Positions 1-5,828 of a stretch of DNA of 9,494 bases are shown piece by piece (positions within the stretch are counted from its first letter, which is position 1; every line of letters starts with the position of its first letter). The stretch is from positions 1-9,494 of the forward strand of contig VBGO01000006.1 of the NCBI GenBank assembly GCA_005882525.1. The letters run 5' to 3'. This DNA comes from Chloroflexota bacterium (GTDB lineage Bacteria; Chloroflexota; Dormibacteria; CF-121). The notes under the pieces are model-generated. The model searched no databases. It saw only the letters and a program-made list of their open reading frames with translations, and was not told the DNA's origin. The position numbers were made by a program, and so were the translations under genes.

Positions 1-87
1 CGTTCGGGGGGTCGAGAGTTCACACTGTCCCTGAAGGGGGAGTCCGCTCGTCACCGCTTGGGGGGTGTACGACAACATCCATTTTTC
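1..87. other. Left edge, no recognisable feature
   Basis: This short stretch at the window edge contains G-rich tracts but no open frame with recognisable protein similarity and no clear RNA motif. It lies immediately downstream of the minus-strand DUF167 gene and could hold that gene's terminator. I see no convincing hairpin followed by a T tract on the minus strand. Confidence 0.4.
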
Positions 88-327
88 CTATCGATCAACG
101 TCGACGAGCTTTGTGCGGCTGCGCCCGCCCGAGCGAATCCTGACCCTCGACTCCGCCACGTTGAAATGCTTTGCGACGGCAGCGACGACCGCCTTGTTTG
201 CGGCGCCTCCGACTGGAGGTGCGCTTACCCATACTTCCAGCACGCTGTTGTTCCATGAGGACCTGACTTGCGATGCTCGCGGATGCACACGGACGCTGAT
301 CACCAAGCCGGTTCTACGTTGATCCAT
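88..327 (-). CDS. DUF167 / YggU-family small protein
   Basis: The 79-residue product matches the DUF167 (UPF0235, YggU) pattern. An N-terminal VRVHPRAS strand (residues 12-19) is followed by a hydrophobic strand, the hallmark APPVGGAANKA segment (37-47), a helix ending in FNV, and SRVRIRSGGRSRTK (60-73) near the C terminus. Members are usually 70-100 residues, so this one looks complete. The family's role is not established; structures show a small alpha/beta fold, and the gene often sits near yggT or proC. Here it stands alone, with the tRNA fragment upstream and no operon partner visible. The ATG at 325-327 is the natural start because the conserved first strand begins only about ten residues later. 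The ribosome binding site is weak (GGGTGA-like). Confidence in the family is high. Confidence 0.85.
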   Translation of the reverse strand: MDQRRTGLVISVRVHPRASQVRSSWNNSVLEVWVSAPPVGGAANKAVVAAVAKHFNVAESRVRIRSGGRSRTKLVDVDR

Positions 328-526
328 TGGCTGTCACCCGTTCGAGACACAGGGCCAACCTTCCAAGCCGTCGGCCAGCGCCGAAATTTGATGGTGCCAG
401 GCACCTTTGGGTCGGAGGGTCGATCGCGAGATTTGTACAGCAACGCCAGCAGCAACCATGCCATCGGGCGGCGCGCTGCGGTACTCAGCGACTTCAGGTC
501 CCCATTTTGGAACGGGCCGCGGCGAT
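328..526. other. Intergenic region without a gene
   Basis: No frame here gives a recognisable protein. The only clear structure is a short palindrome at 393-405. If the tRNA fragment to its right is an attachment scar, this stretch would be the terminal part of whatever inserted or rearranged there. No integrase or transposase coding sequence is visible. Confidence 0.4.
393..405. repeat. REP-like palindrome GGTGCC-A-GGCACC
   Basis: A perfect 6-bp inverted repeat with a single central base, ggtgcc-a-ggcacc, is followed by a short T run (ttt) and preceded by aaattt. Compact GGTGCC/GGCACC palindromes occur as dispersed extragenic repeats in various genomes, sometimes linked to RAYT-type transposases. 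Only one copy is present in this window, so repeat status is an inference. Confidence 0.35.
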
Positions 527-571
527 CTGTTAACCGCAAGGTTCAGGGTTCGAGTCCCTGTCCCGGAGCCA
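527..571 (+). other. Truncated tRNA-Asn(GTT), 3' part; probable attachment-site scar
   Basis: From 527 the sequence follows canonical tRNA numbering 32-76. The anticodon loop is CTGTTAA (527-533, anticodon GTT at 529-531). The 3' anticodon strand is CCGCA (534-538) and the variable loop is AGGTT (539-543). The T stem CAGGG/CCCTG (544-548 and 556-560) closes around TTCGAGT. The 3' acceptor strand is TCCCGGA (561-567), followed by discriminator G and an encoded CCA (569-571). The 5' half is absent. No TCCGGGA acceptor strand and no D arm lie upstream, and cgat at 523-526 interrupts the 5' anticodon stem. Similarity therefore stops exactly at the anticodon loop, a common crossover point for tyrosine integrases that use tRNA genes. 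An ancient deletion or an assembly chimera would look the same. A T run follows at 573-577. Confidence 0.75.
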
Positions 572-910
572 ATTTTTGAACTCAAAATGTGGCGCACTGT
601 CAATCAATGCTTGACGCCTTACGGCAACCGTACCGCAACGTCACAGCGACAACGGCGTTCACGTGACACGCCGTTTGCATAATCGGAACTCGCGAGACCG
701 CCTGAGCGCCGAGTTCCCGCGGCAACATGCGGTGCAGAACCGCAAGGTTTGTTTGAGCTCCGTTCAGCCGGGAAGTTCTGTGCTGTCGCTCGCGCGCGCC
801 CTCATTTCTAATTTGGTACGGGCGAGGGGCGTACCGGAGATTGCGATAACCAGTTGCATCAACAGCTGGTTCTAGTCGCCCCGAAGGCTCGGCAAAATCG
901 GGCCAGCCAG
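572..910. other. Intergenic region rich in inverted repeats, no gene
   Basis: No coding frame here resembles a known protein. The stretch contains several hairpin-forming repeats: ttttga/tcaaaa (574-579/582-587), gtcaa/ttgac (599-603/611-615), a near-palindrome at 651-675, an 8-bp stem at 685-692/710-717, a 6-bp stem at 728-733/739-744, ggtacg/cgtacc (815-820/830-835) and aaccag/ctggtt (848-853/866-871). A further stem at 886-891/899-904 lies just beyond the gntR stop and might help end its transcript, but no T tract follows. The region could be an attachment-site arm, a structured RNA or decayed sequence. Confidence 0.4.
651..675. repeat. Near-perfect 25-nt palindrome
   Basis: The arms aacggcgt (651-658) and acgccgtt (668-675) are exactly complementary. 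They enclose tcac/gtga (659-666), which continues the symmetry with one unpaired c at 667. The centre is CACGTG. With no loop to speak of, this fits a dimeric protein-binding site better than a terminator, and no T tract follows. The bound protein is unknown. Confidence 0.5.
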
Positions 911-1657
911 CTAATCCTTTGCAGGTATGAGGCCTCCTGGCGATCCGCCTAAACGTGCGATCAAATTCCCGACCGTTGACAGCACGTGCGCCTGCATCAT
1001 CTCGGCCGCCGCGTGCTCGTCACCCGACTCGATCACGTCGACCAACGGCTGGTGCTCGCGAGCGACCTCCTCCAGGTCCGGATAACCCGAATCATCCAGC
1101 GCCAGTCCCATAAGGACTTGGCCCTCCAGCGCGTGGAAGATTCCAATCAGCAGCGCATTGCCCGAGTTGTTCGTGATGACTGAGTGGAAGTCGAGCTCGT
1201 AGCGCGCAACGAGGGCGTAGTCGGCCGATGCCGCAGCCGCCGACATCCGGCGAATCAGCGCACGAAGCGGCTTCGTGTCCATTCGCTGCCTGGTCGCGAG
1301 CCTGATCGCCAGTCGCTCGAGCGCGGCGCGGACGTTGTAAAGATCGATCAGAGACGAAGCATCCAGCTCCCGGACGACCGCCCCCAGGTGCGGCCGCTCG
1401 ACAACCAGACCCTCCTCGGATAGTCGCCTGAGCGCCTCACGGACGGGAGCGCGGCTCACGCCAAGGTCGTTCGCCAGCCTCACCTCGTTCAGCCGCGACC
1501 CCATAGGAAAGTCGCCGCTGACGATCCGCTTCCTAACTTCCTCGTATGCCAAATCGCCGAGGCGTCGCCGGTCGATCCGAGGCAGCCGGGCGTCGGCTGC
1601 CTCGCGCTGACCCCTCGCCTGCCTAGCTCGCGAAGCTACCTCGGCGTTCCTTGACAT
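911..1657 (-). CDS. GntR-family transcriptional regulator, FCD (FadR-type) effector domain
   Basis: The 248-residue protein has a basic tail (1-33), then a GntR winged helix-turn-helix at about 36-98. Its recognition region is LANDLGVSRAPVREALRRL (61-79), with the wing at RPHLGAVV. From about 103 a helical FCD domain follows. Candidate metal and ligand residues are E154/D156 and H158 in YELDFHSVI, the SGN turn at 165-167, H202 in REH and H224 in MQAH. Such regulators usually bind small carboxylates or amino acids and repress a divergent catabolic operon, which fits the permease-led operon starting 77 bp away. The ATG at 1655-1657 overlaps the operon's -35 box. No Shine-Dalgarno sequence precedes it, and the only -10-like hexamer lies a few bases upstream, so the mRNA may be nearly leaderless. 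The 3' end faces the inverted-repeat region. Confidence 0.92.
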   Translation of the reverse strand: MSRNAEVASRARQARGQREAADARLPRIDRRRLGDLAYEEVRKRIVSGDFPMGSRLNEVRLANDLGVSRAPVREALRRLSEEGLVVERPHLGAVVRELDASSLIDLYNVRAALERLAIRLATRQRMDTKPLRALIRRMSAAAASADYALVARYELDFHSVITNNSGNALLIGIFHALEGQVLMGLALDDSGYPDLEEVAREHQPLVDVIESGDEHAAAEMMQAHVLSTVGNLIARLGGSPGGLIPAKD

Positions 1658-1679
1658 GGCCGCAGGCGTTCAGGATACT
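1651..1679 (+). promoter_or_regulatory. Promoter of the permease-to-pxpA operon (TTGACA-17-GATACT)
   Basis: A perfect -35 TTGACA (1651-1656) is followed after exactly 17 bp by GATACT (1674-1679), a -10 matching four of six TATAAT positions. Transcription would begin near 1686 and give a leader of about 50 nt before the permease start. The -35 overlaps the first codons of gntR, so the two divergent transcription units are physically interlocked. Confidence 0.7.
1672..1677 (-). promoter_or_regulatory. Possible -10 (TATCCT) for gntR
   Basis: Read on the minus strand this hexamer is TATCCT, fitting the TAnnnT pattern. No good -35 is found 16-18 bp upstream. Initiation would fall only about 8 nt before the gntR ATG. 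The call is weak and rests mainly on position. Confidence 0.3.
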
Positions 1680-1688
1680 GTCGACAGT
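1677..1688. promoter_or_regulatory. Probable GntR operator, ACTGTCGACAGT palindrome
   Basis: This is a perfect 12-bp palindrome with the central GT-N2-AC arrangement (TGTCGACA) expected of FadR/FCD-type GntR operators, whose sites are typically short palindromes of the TnGT...ACnA form. It overlaps the last three bases of the operon -10 and the start-site region, and abuts the possible gntR -10. Binding would therefore repress the operon and probably gntR itself. Assignment to this regulator is an inference from position and pattern. Confidence 0.65.
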
Positions 1689-1722
1689 CGGCTAGTGCCG
1701 CGAAATCTGCGCGGCCTTTGTC

Positions 1723-1729
1723 AAGGAGG
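1723..1729 (+). promoter_or_regulatory. Strong ribosome binding site of the permease
   Basis: AAGGAGG lies five bases before the ATG at 1735 and fixes that start. It is by far the strongest Shine-Dalgarno sequence in the operon, as expected for the first gene; downstream genes rely on overlapping stop and start codons. Confidence 0.85.
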
Positions 1730-1734
1730 GGAGC

Positions 1735-3183
1735 ATGGCCCAGGCAGGTGGCAGAGTGCAGGTGCCCGCCGATCGACCTCACCTCAGAGAGGGTTCGGTT
1801 GGCCTGGGGGGAGACTTCATCGCCGCAGTAACGAACGTCGCTCCATCGGCCGCCGTGGCCCTTACCCTCGGCTCGATCATCGCAGTCTCCGGACTGGCTA
1901 CTCCATTCCTGGTAATCGTCGTAGGAATCGCGATGCTCTGCATCGCCTTCGCCTATCACCACCTGAACCTGTGGCAGCCGACGCCGGCTGCGCAGGTCAT
2001 GTGGATCGCGAAGGCGGTTACGCCGGTGCTCGGATTCGCGGCCGGCATCCTGCTTATTCTCGAATCCACCGTTTCCAATATCGCCAACATCTCCCTGATG
2101 GGTCCGTACCTGCTCGGCATCTTCTCCGCCGATGCGGCGGCCAACCCAATCCTTGAATACCTGACGTCCTTGATCATCATGGCCATCGTCTGCGGGGTGG
2201 CGATCATCGGCATTCGCGCGGCCATCCGCTTCCAGGCCTACATCCTGTGGGTCGAGTACGGGATCATGCTGATCTTCGCCCTGATCATCTACTGGGTGGA
2301 TTTCACTCACTCCTCGGGAGCGACCACGCCGTCGCTTTCGTGGTTCTCGCCGACGGCGTCGCCGACCGGGCTGAGCGGCATTGTCTCCGGAATCGTTATC
2401 ACCGTCTTCATGTTCGGCGGTTGGGAGGCGGCGGTCTACCTAGGTGAGGAACAGCGCCAGGCCCATCGTGACCCAGGGCGGTCGGCCATCATCTGCGTGA
2501 TCTTCTGCACGGTCTGGTTCGTCTTCTTGATCTGGGGCGTGCAGGGCGTGGCCTCGAGCAAAGACCTGGTCGGCCACTCGAGCAACATTCTCGCATTCGC
2601 CGCCGGCCAGGTCGTTCCGCACCCGTGGGACGCTGTCGTGAGCCTGGCCGTGCTTTCGTCGCTAATCGCAGTGGTGCAGGCGCAGCTCAACGCTTGGAGT
2701 CGCGTCGCCTTCGGGATGGCGCGAGAAGGCGTCCTTCCTTCTCCCTTCGCGAAGCTCGCGAAGTCGCTCACCCCATGGTTCGGCCTAGTCTTCGCCGCCG
2801 CCATCCCGATGGTCCTGCTCATTTTCTATCTTGCCAACTCCGCCATCGCCGGCGTGCTGGCGGCGGTCACGGCGACCGCGGGCTACCTCTACGCGATGCT
2901 TTACATCGTGGTCGCGCTCGCGTGCATCTGGTACTACCGGCGCACGCTGGGCAAGTCATCGTCGCAGCTGCTGTACGCGGGCATCCTGCCGGCGATCGGC
3001 GCCCTCTTCCTTATCTATTGTGTGATCGCCGGATTGATCGCGGCGCCGAGCAACATCCTGATCCCGACCCTGATCTTCATCCTGATCGGGATTCCGGCGG
3101 CGTTCGTGGCGGCAGCGGTCACCAGCAGGTCCGACTTCTGGCACAGCAAGTCGATCGCGGCCGAGCCGGCGGACGTCACGTGA
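1735..3183 (+). CDS. APC-superfamily amino acid permease
   Basis: This 482-residue integral membrane protein probably has 12 transmembrane helices. After a polar N terminus (1-22), the first helix region GLGGDFIAAVTNVAPSAAVA (23-42) carries the small-residue break typical of APC helix 1. Further hydrophobic segments lie at about 45-75, 97-112, 140-162, 166-188, 215-236, 250-272, 299-315, 347-366, 371-397, 412-436 and 440-463. The stretch FMFGGWEAAVYLGEE (225-239) corresponds to the APC helix-6 F.G.E..../EE signature, which helps form the substrate pocket. The conserved QAQLNAWSRVAFGMAREGVLP loop (315-335), with its R..F.MAR.G.LP motif, is also present. The family imports amino acids, polyamines and related amines by cation symport. 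As first gene of the operon it likely imports the pathway substrate, an amino acid or amide; the exact substrate cannot be read from sequence. Confidence 0.92.
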   Translation: MAQAGGRVQVPADRPHLREGSVGLGGDFIAAVTNVAPSAAVALTLGSIIAVSGLATPFLVIVVGIAMLCIAFAYHHLNLWQPTPAAQVMWIAKAVTPVLGFAAGILLILESTVSNIANISLMGPYLLGIFSADAAANPILEYLTSLIIMAIVCGVAIIGIRAAIRFQAYILWVEYGIMLIFALIIYWVDFTHSSGATTPSLSWFSPTASPTGLSGIVSGIVITVFMFGGWEAAVYLGEEQRQAHRDPGRSAIICVIFCTVWFVFLIWGVQGVASSKDLVGHSSNILAFAAGQVVPHPWDAVVSLAVLSSLIAVVQAQLNAWSRVAFGMAREGVLPSPFAKLAKSLTPWFGLVFAAAIPMVLLIFYLANSAIAGVLAAVTATAGYLYAMLYIVVALACIWYYRRTLGKSSSQLLYAGILPAIGALFLIYCVIAGLIAAPSNILIPTLIFILIGIPAAFVAAAVTSRSDFWHSKSIAAEPADVT

Positions 3184-3196
3184 AAGCTCAGGGCGC

Positions 3197-4279
3197 ATGT
3201 CCATCGAAGTCGCTCCAGTCCGAGGTCCGATAGCGGCCGGCGAAGAGTTCCGAAGCGGGCCCCCGAGGATCGACCTCTTCGCCCTCGGCGGGACGATCGC
3301 GAGCGTCTCGAAGCCCGGCGGCGCGGGTGCCGACGTTGGCCTCACGGGCGAGGACCTCATCGGCGCCGTGCCCGCTCTGGCCAACATCGCGTCGGTCCAT
3401 GTCCACTCGCTGCGGCAGGTGCCGTCGGGCGACCTGACCATGGCCGACGTCTTCGCGCTTGCGGACGAGATCGCGCAGTCGATTGCCAAAGGCGTACGCG
3501 GGGTCGTGGTGACGCAGGGTACAGACACGCTGGAGGAGGTGGCCTTTGTGATTGACCTCCTCGTTGACAGCGACGCCCCGATCGTGGTCACTGGCGCTAT
3601 GCGCAACGCGAGCCTGCCCGGCGCCGACGGGCCTGCCAACGTCATGGCGGCGGTCGCGGTCGCCGCCAGCGAAGCCGCGCGAGGGCTGGGCGCGCTGGTG
3701 GTTCTCAACGATGAGGTCCACGCAGCGCGCTTCGTCCGCAAGCGCCACGCCACGTCGACGGCGACCTTCGGCTCGCCGCTGACGGGGCCACTGGGCCAGG
3801 TGGTGGAGAACCGCGTGCGGATCCTCGTCCGCCCGCCCGGCAGGCTGACGATCAGACTCCCGCGCTCGCGGCCCACCGTGAAGGTCGCCCTCGTGCCGGT
3901 GACTCTCGACGACGAAGGTGACCTCCTGTCGAGCGAGGCGCTCAATTCGTACCAGGGCGCAGTCGTCGCCGCATTCGGCGGAGGACACGTTCCACGGAGA
4001 CTCGTGTCGCGCCTGCGATCGCTGAGCGAACGGGTGCCCGTCGTGATCGCGACGCGAACGTTCGGCGGGGAGATGCTGCGCTCGACATACGCGTACCCCG
4101 GAGGCGAGATGGACCTGCTCGCGCAGGGCCTCATCTTCGCCGGCGCATATGACGCGCTTCACGCTCGCATACTGCTCCAGCTCTTGCTGATGGCAGGCGC
4201 GGGCCGAGACGCGATCGCGCGTGCGTTCGACGAGGGGATGACGCACACCGGCCACCTCATCGTCGAGGCGCAAGGATGA
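3197..4279 (+). CDS. L-asparaginase / asparaginase-like amidase (type II-like)
   Basis: The 360-residue protein belongs to the asparaginase/glutaminase family that hydrolyses side-chain amides through a threonine nucleophile. Visible active-site elements are ALGGTIA (29-35, nucleophile T33), SGD (77-79, matching S58-Q59-D60 of E. coli AnsB), VVTQGTDTLEE (104-114, T109 and D110) and K182 in RKRHATS, equivalent to AnsB K162. The C-terminal domain carries TRTFGGEM and the usual AGAYDALHARILLQLLL helix. G78 replaces the substrate-contacting Gln of AnsB, so substrate preference may differ. No signal peptide is seen, so it is probably cytoplasmic. It starts 13 bp after the permease stop and shares ATGA with the next gene. 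A regulator-permease-asparaginase order resembles the Rhizobium etli ansRPAB arrangement, but the rest of this operon is different. Confidence 0.9.
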   Translation: MSIEVAPVRGPIAAGEEFRSGPPRIDLFALGGTIASVSKPGGAGADVGLTGEDLIGAVPALANIASVHVHSLRQVPSGDLTMADVFALADEIAQSIAKGVRGVVVTQGTDTLEEVAFVIDLLVDSDAPIVVTGAMRNASLPGADGPANVMAAVAVAASEAARGLGALVVLNDEVHAARFVRKRHATSTATFGSPLTGPLGQVVENRVRILVRPPGRLTIRLPRSRPTVKVALVPVTLDDEGDLLSSEALNSYQGAVVAAFGGGHVPRRLVSRLRSLSERVPVVIATRTFGGEMLRSTYAYPGGEMDLLAQGLIFAGAYDALHARILLQLLLMAGAGRDAIARAFDEGMTHTGHLIVEAQG

Positions 4280-5028
4280 GCGGCAGGCTGGCCGGCCGCC
4301 GCGCCATCGTCACCGGCGGCCTGCGCGGCATCGGCAGGGGCATCGCGCTCGGGTTCGCCGCCGAGGGAGCGGACGTCTGCGTCTTCGACCTGGAAGCCGA
4401 ATCCGAGACTGCATCGGTGCTCGACGAGATCTCGAAGCACGGCCAGCGCGGCCTCTACGTTCGGGCCGACGTTTCCAACGAGGCGGAGGTCAAGACGGCG
4501 GTCGCTCGCGTGCTGGCCGAATTCGGTGGCGTCGACGTGCTCGTCAACAACGCCGGCATCGTGCACGAGTCGCTGCTGGCGGAGCTCGATGTCGCGGACT
4601 GGGATCGCGTCCTGGGCACCAATCTGCGCGGCGTGTTCCTGTGCACGCGATTCCTGCTTCCGCACATGCTTGAGCATGGCGGTGGGCGGATCATCAACAT
4701 GGCTTCGCAGCTCGGACAGATCGGCGGCCGGACCATGGTCCACTACAGCGCGAGCAAGGCGGGGGTGATCGGCTTCACGCGCGCGCTGGCACGCGAGGTC
4801 GCGCGCAGCAATGTGCTCGTCAACGCGATCGCACCAGGTCCGATCAACACCGACATGCTCGCGGGCGAGAGCGAGGACTGGAAGCGCGCCAAGCTCGCGG
4901 AGCTCCCGATCGGCCGCTTCGGCGAGGTCGCGGAGGTGGTGCCGACCGCCATCTTCCTCGCCTCTGACGATTCGAGCTACTACGTCGGCCAGGTGCTCGG
5001 GCCCAACGGCGGGGATGTGATGTTTTGA
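4276..5028 (+). CDS. Short-chain dehydrogenase/reductase (classical SDR), first copy
   Basis: This is a 250-residue classical SDR with a complete Rossmann core. It has TGGLRGIG (13-20) for the cofactor, D38 at the end of the second strand (suggesting NAD(H) preference), D65 in the RADVS motif, NNAG (91-94), and the catalytic set N116, S144, Y157 and K161 in YSASK. PGPINTDM (187-194) is the usual post-catalytic loop. The family interconverts alcohols and ketones; FabG-like numbering does not define the substrate. It overlaps the asparaginase by four bases (ATGA) and the following SDR by one base, so translation is probably coupled. The likely role is oxidation of a hydroxy intermediate in the catabolic route. 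The C terminus, LGPNGGDVMF, is conventional. Confidence 0.92.
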   Translation: MSGRLAGRRAIVTGGLRGIGRGIALGFAAEGADVCVFDLEAESETASVLDEISKHGQRGLYVRADVSNEAEVKTAVARVLAEFGGVDVLVNNAGIVHESLLAELDVADWDRVLGTNLRGVFLCTRFLLPHMLEHGGGRIINMASQLGQIGGRTMVHYSASKAGVIGFTRALAREVARSNVLVNAIAPGPINTDMLAGESEDWKRAKLAELPIGRFGEVAEVVPTAIFLASDDSSYYVGQVLGPNGGDVMF

Positions 5029-5828
5029 TGGTGCGTCAAACCAAGCCTGCCTACTCCCTGGCCGGTCGGGTCGCTCTCATCACCGGAGCCGCTTCAGGGA
5101 TCGGCGCGGCGACCGCGCGCATCTTTGCAGAGGCAGGCGCAGATCTGGCGCTTGCGTGGTATCCGCCTGACGGCCACGACATCGAACCCGTTCGTCGCGA
5201 TGTCGAGACCGCGGGCGCGCGAGTGGTGGTCGAGGAGGTCGACGTCCGGTCGCATGTCGACGTCGAGCGGATCGTGCAGAGTGCGGTCGACACGCTTGGA
5301 CGTCTCGACATCGTTGTTGCCAACGCGGGCATTGCCCGCATCGAGCCGAGGCCGGAGGACGTGAGCGACGACCAATGGGAGCTCATCCTCGACGTCAATC
5401 TGAACGGGGTCTGGCGCTGCTTCCGCGCCGCGATCCCACACATGCGGGGCCGGCATTTCGGAAGGCTGCTGACGACCACCTCCGTGTCGGGTCCACTGCA
5501 GGCCTGGGTGCAGCACACGTCGTACGCGGCGAGCAAGGCGGCAATCGTGGGTCTGGTGAACTCGCTCTCGGTGGAGCTTGGACCGGCCGGGATCACGGTC
5601 AATGCCGTCGCGCCCGGTGTGGTCGAGTCGCCGCAGTCGCTGGACCCGGTGAACTCGCTCGGTCCCGGCGGCGTCGCCGCTCAGGCCGGGCTGGTGCCGG
5701 TTGGACGGGTGGGCACCGCCGACGACGTCGCCTACGCATATAGGTATCTCGCGAGCGAAGAGGCGGGGTACGTGACCGGGCACGTGCTGGTGATCGACGG
5801 AGGCCGATGGCTCGCGGGCAGCGACTGA
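5028..5828 (+). CDS. Short-chain dehydrogenase/reductase (classical SDR), second copy
   Basis: This is a 266-residue classical SDR with TGAASGIG (19-26), DV at 72-73, a VANAG variant (97-101) of the NNAG motif, N124, S152, Y166 and K170 in YAASK, and a typical GHVLVIDGG end (251-259). Beta-2 ends AWYPPDGHD without the acidic residue of the first SDR, so cofactor preference may differ. It shares fold but little detailed sequence with its neighbour, so they are not a recent duplication and probably act on different steps. The start codon choice is ATG at 5028, which overlaps the previous TGA as TGATG. TTG at 5025 and GTG at 5031 are in frame, but the TGATG junction recurs at the end of this gene, favouring 5028. 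Confidence 0.9.
   Translation: MVRQTKPAYSLAGRVALITGAASGIGAATARIFAEAGADLALAWYPPDGHDIEPVRRDVETAGARVVVEEVDVRSHVDVERIVQSAVDTLGRLDIVVANAGIARIEPRPEDVSDDQWELILDVNLNGVWRCFRAAIPHMRGRHFGRLLTTTSVSGPLQAWVQHTSYAASKAAIVGLVNSLSVELGPAGITVNAVAPGVVESPQSLDPVNSLGPGGVAAQAGLVPVGRVGTADDVAYAYRYLASEEAGYVTGHVLVIDGGRWLAGSD

Noticed and set aside
496..571. Intact tRNA-Asn gene
   Set aside because: No 5' acceptor strand complementary to TCCCGGA and no D arm occur upstream, and the 5' anticodon stem is interrupted.
334..603. Minus-strand 89-codon open frame containing GTGTRTLN
   Set aside because: That peptide is the antisense translation of the tRNA T arm and CCA end, a well-known artefact of spurious frames over tRNA genes.
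663..875. Plus-strand 70-codon open frame in the inverted-repeat region
   Set aside because: No recognisable motif and no ribosome binding site; composition resembles chance translation.
848..904. Rho-independent terminator after gntR
   Set aside because: Hairpins at 848-871 and 886-904 are present, but neither is followed by a T tract on the minus strand.
1719..1724. Minus-strand TTGACA as a -35 for gntR
   Set aside because: No -10 lies 16-18 bp downstream; the nearest candidate is about 41 bp away, and the match overlaps the permease ribosome binding site.
1636..2310. Minus-strand 224-codon open frame
   Set aside because: Lies antisense to the permease; low-complexity Asp/Arg/Gly-rich translation is typical of a GC-rich shadow frame.
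2956..4273. Two long minus-strand frames opposite the asparaginase gene
   Set aside because: They are Arg/Ser/Pro-rich shadows of a gene with clear asparaginase motifs on the plus strand.
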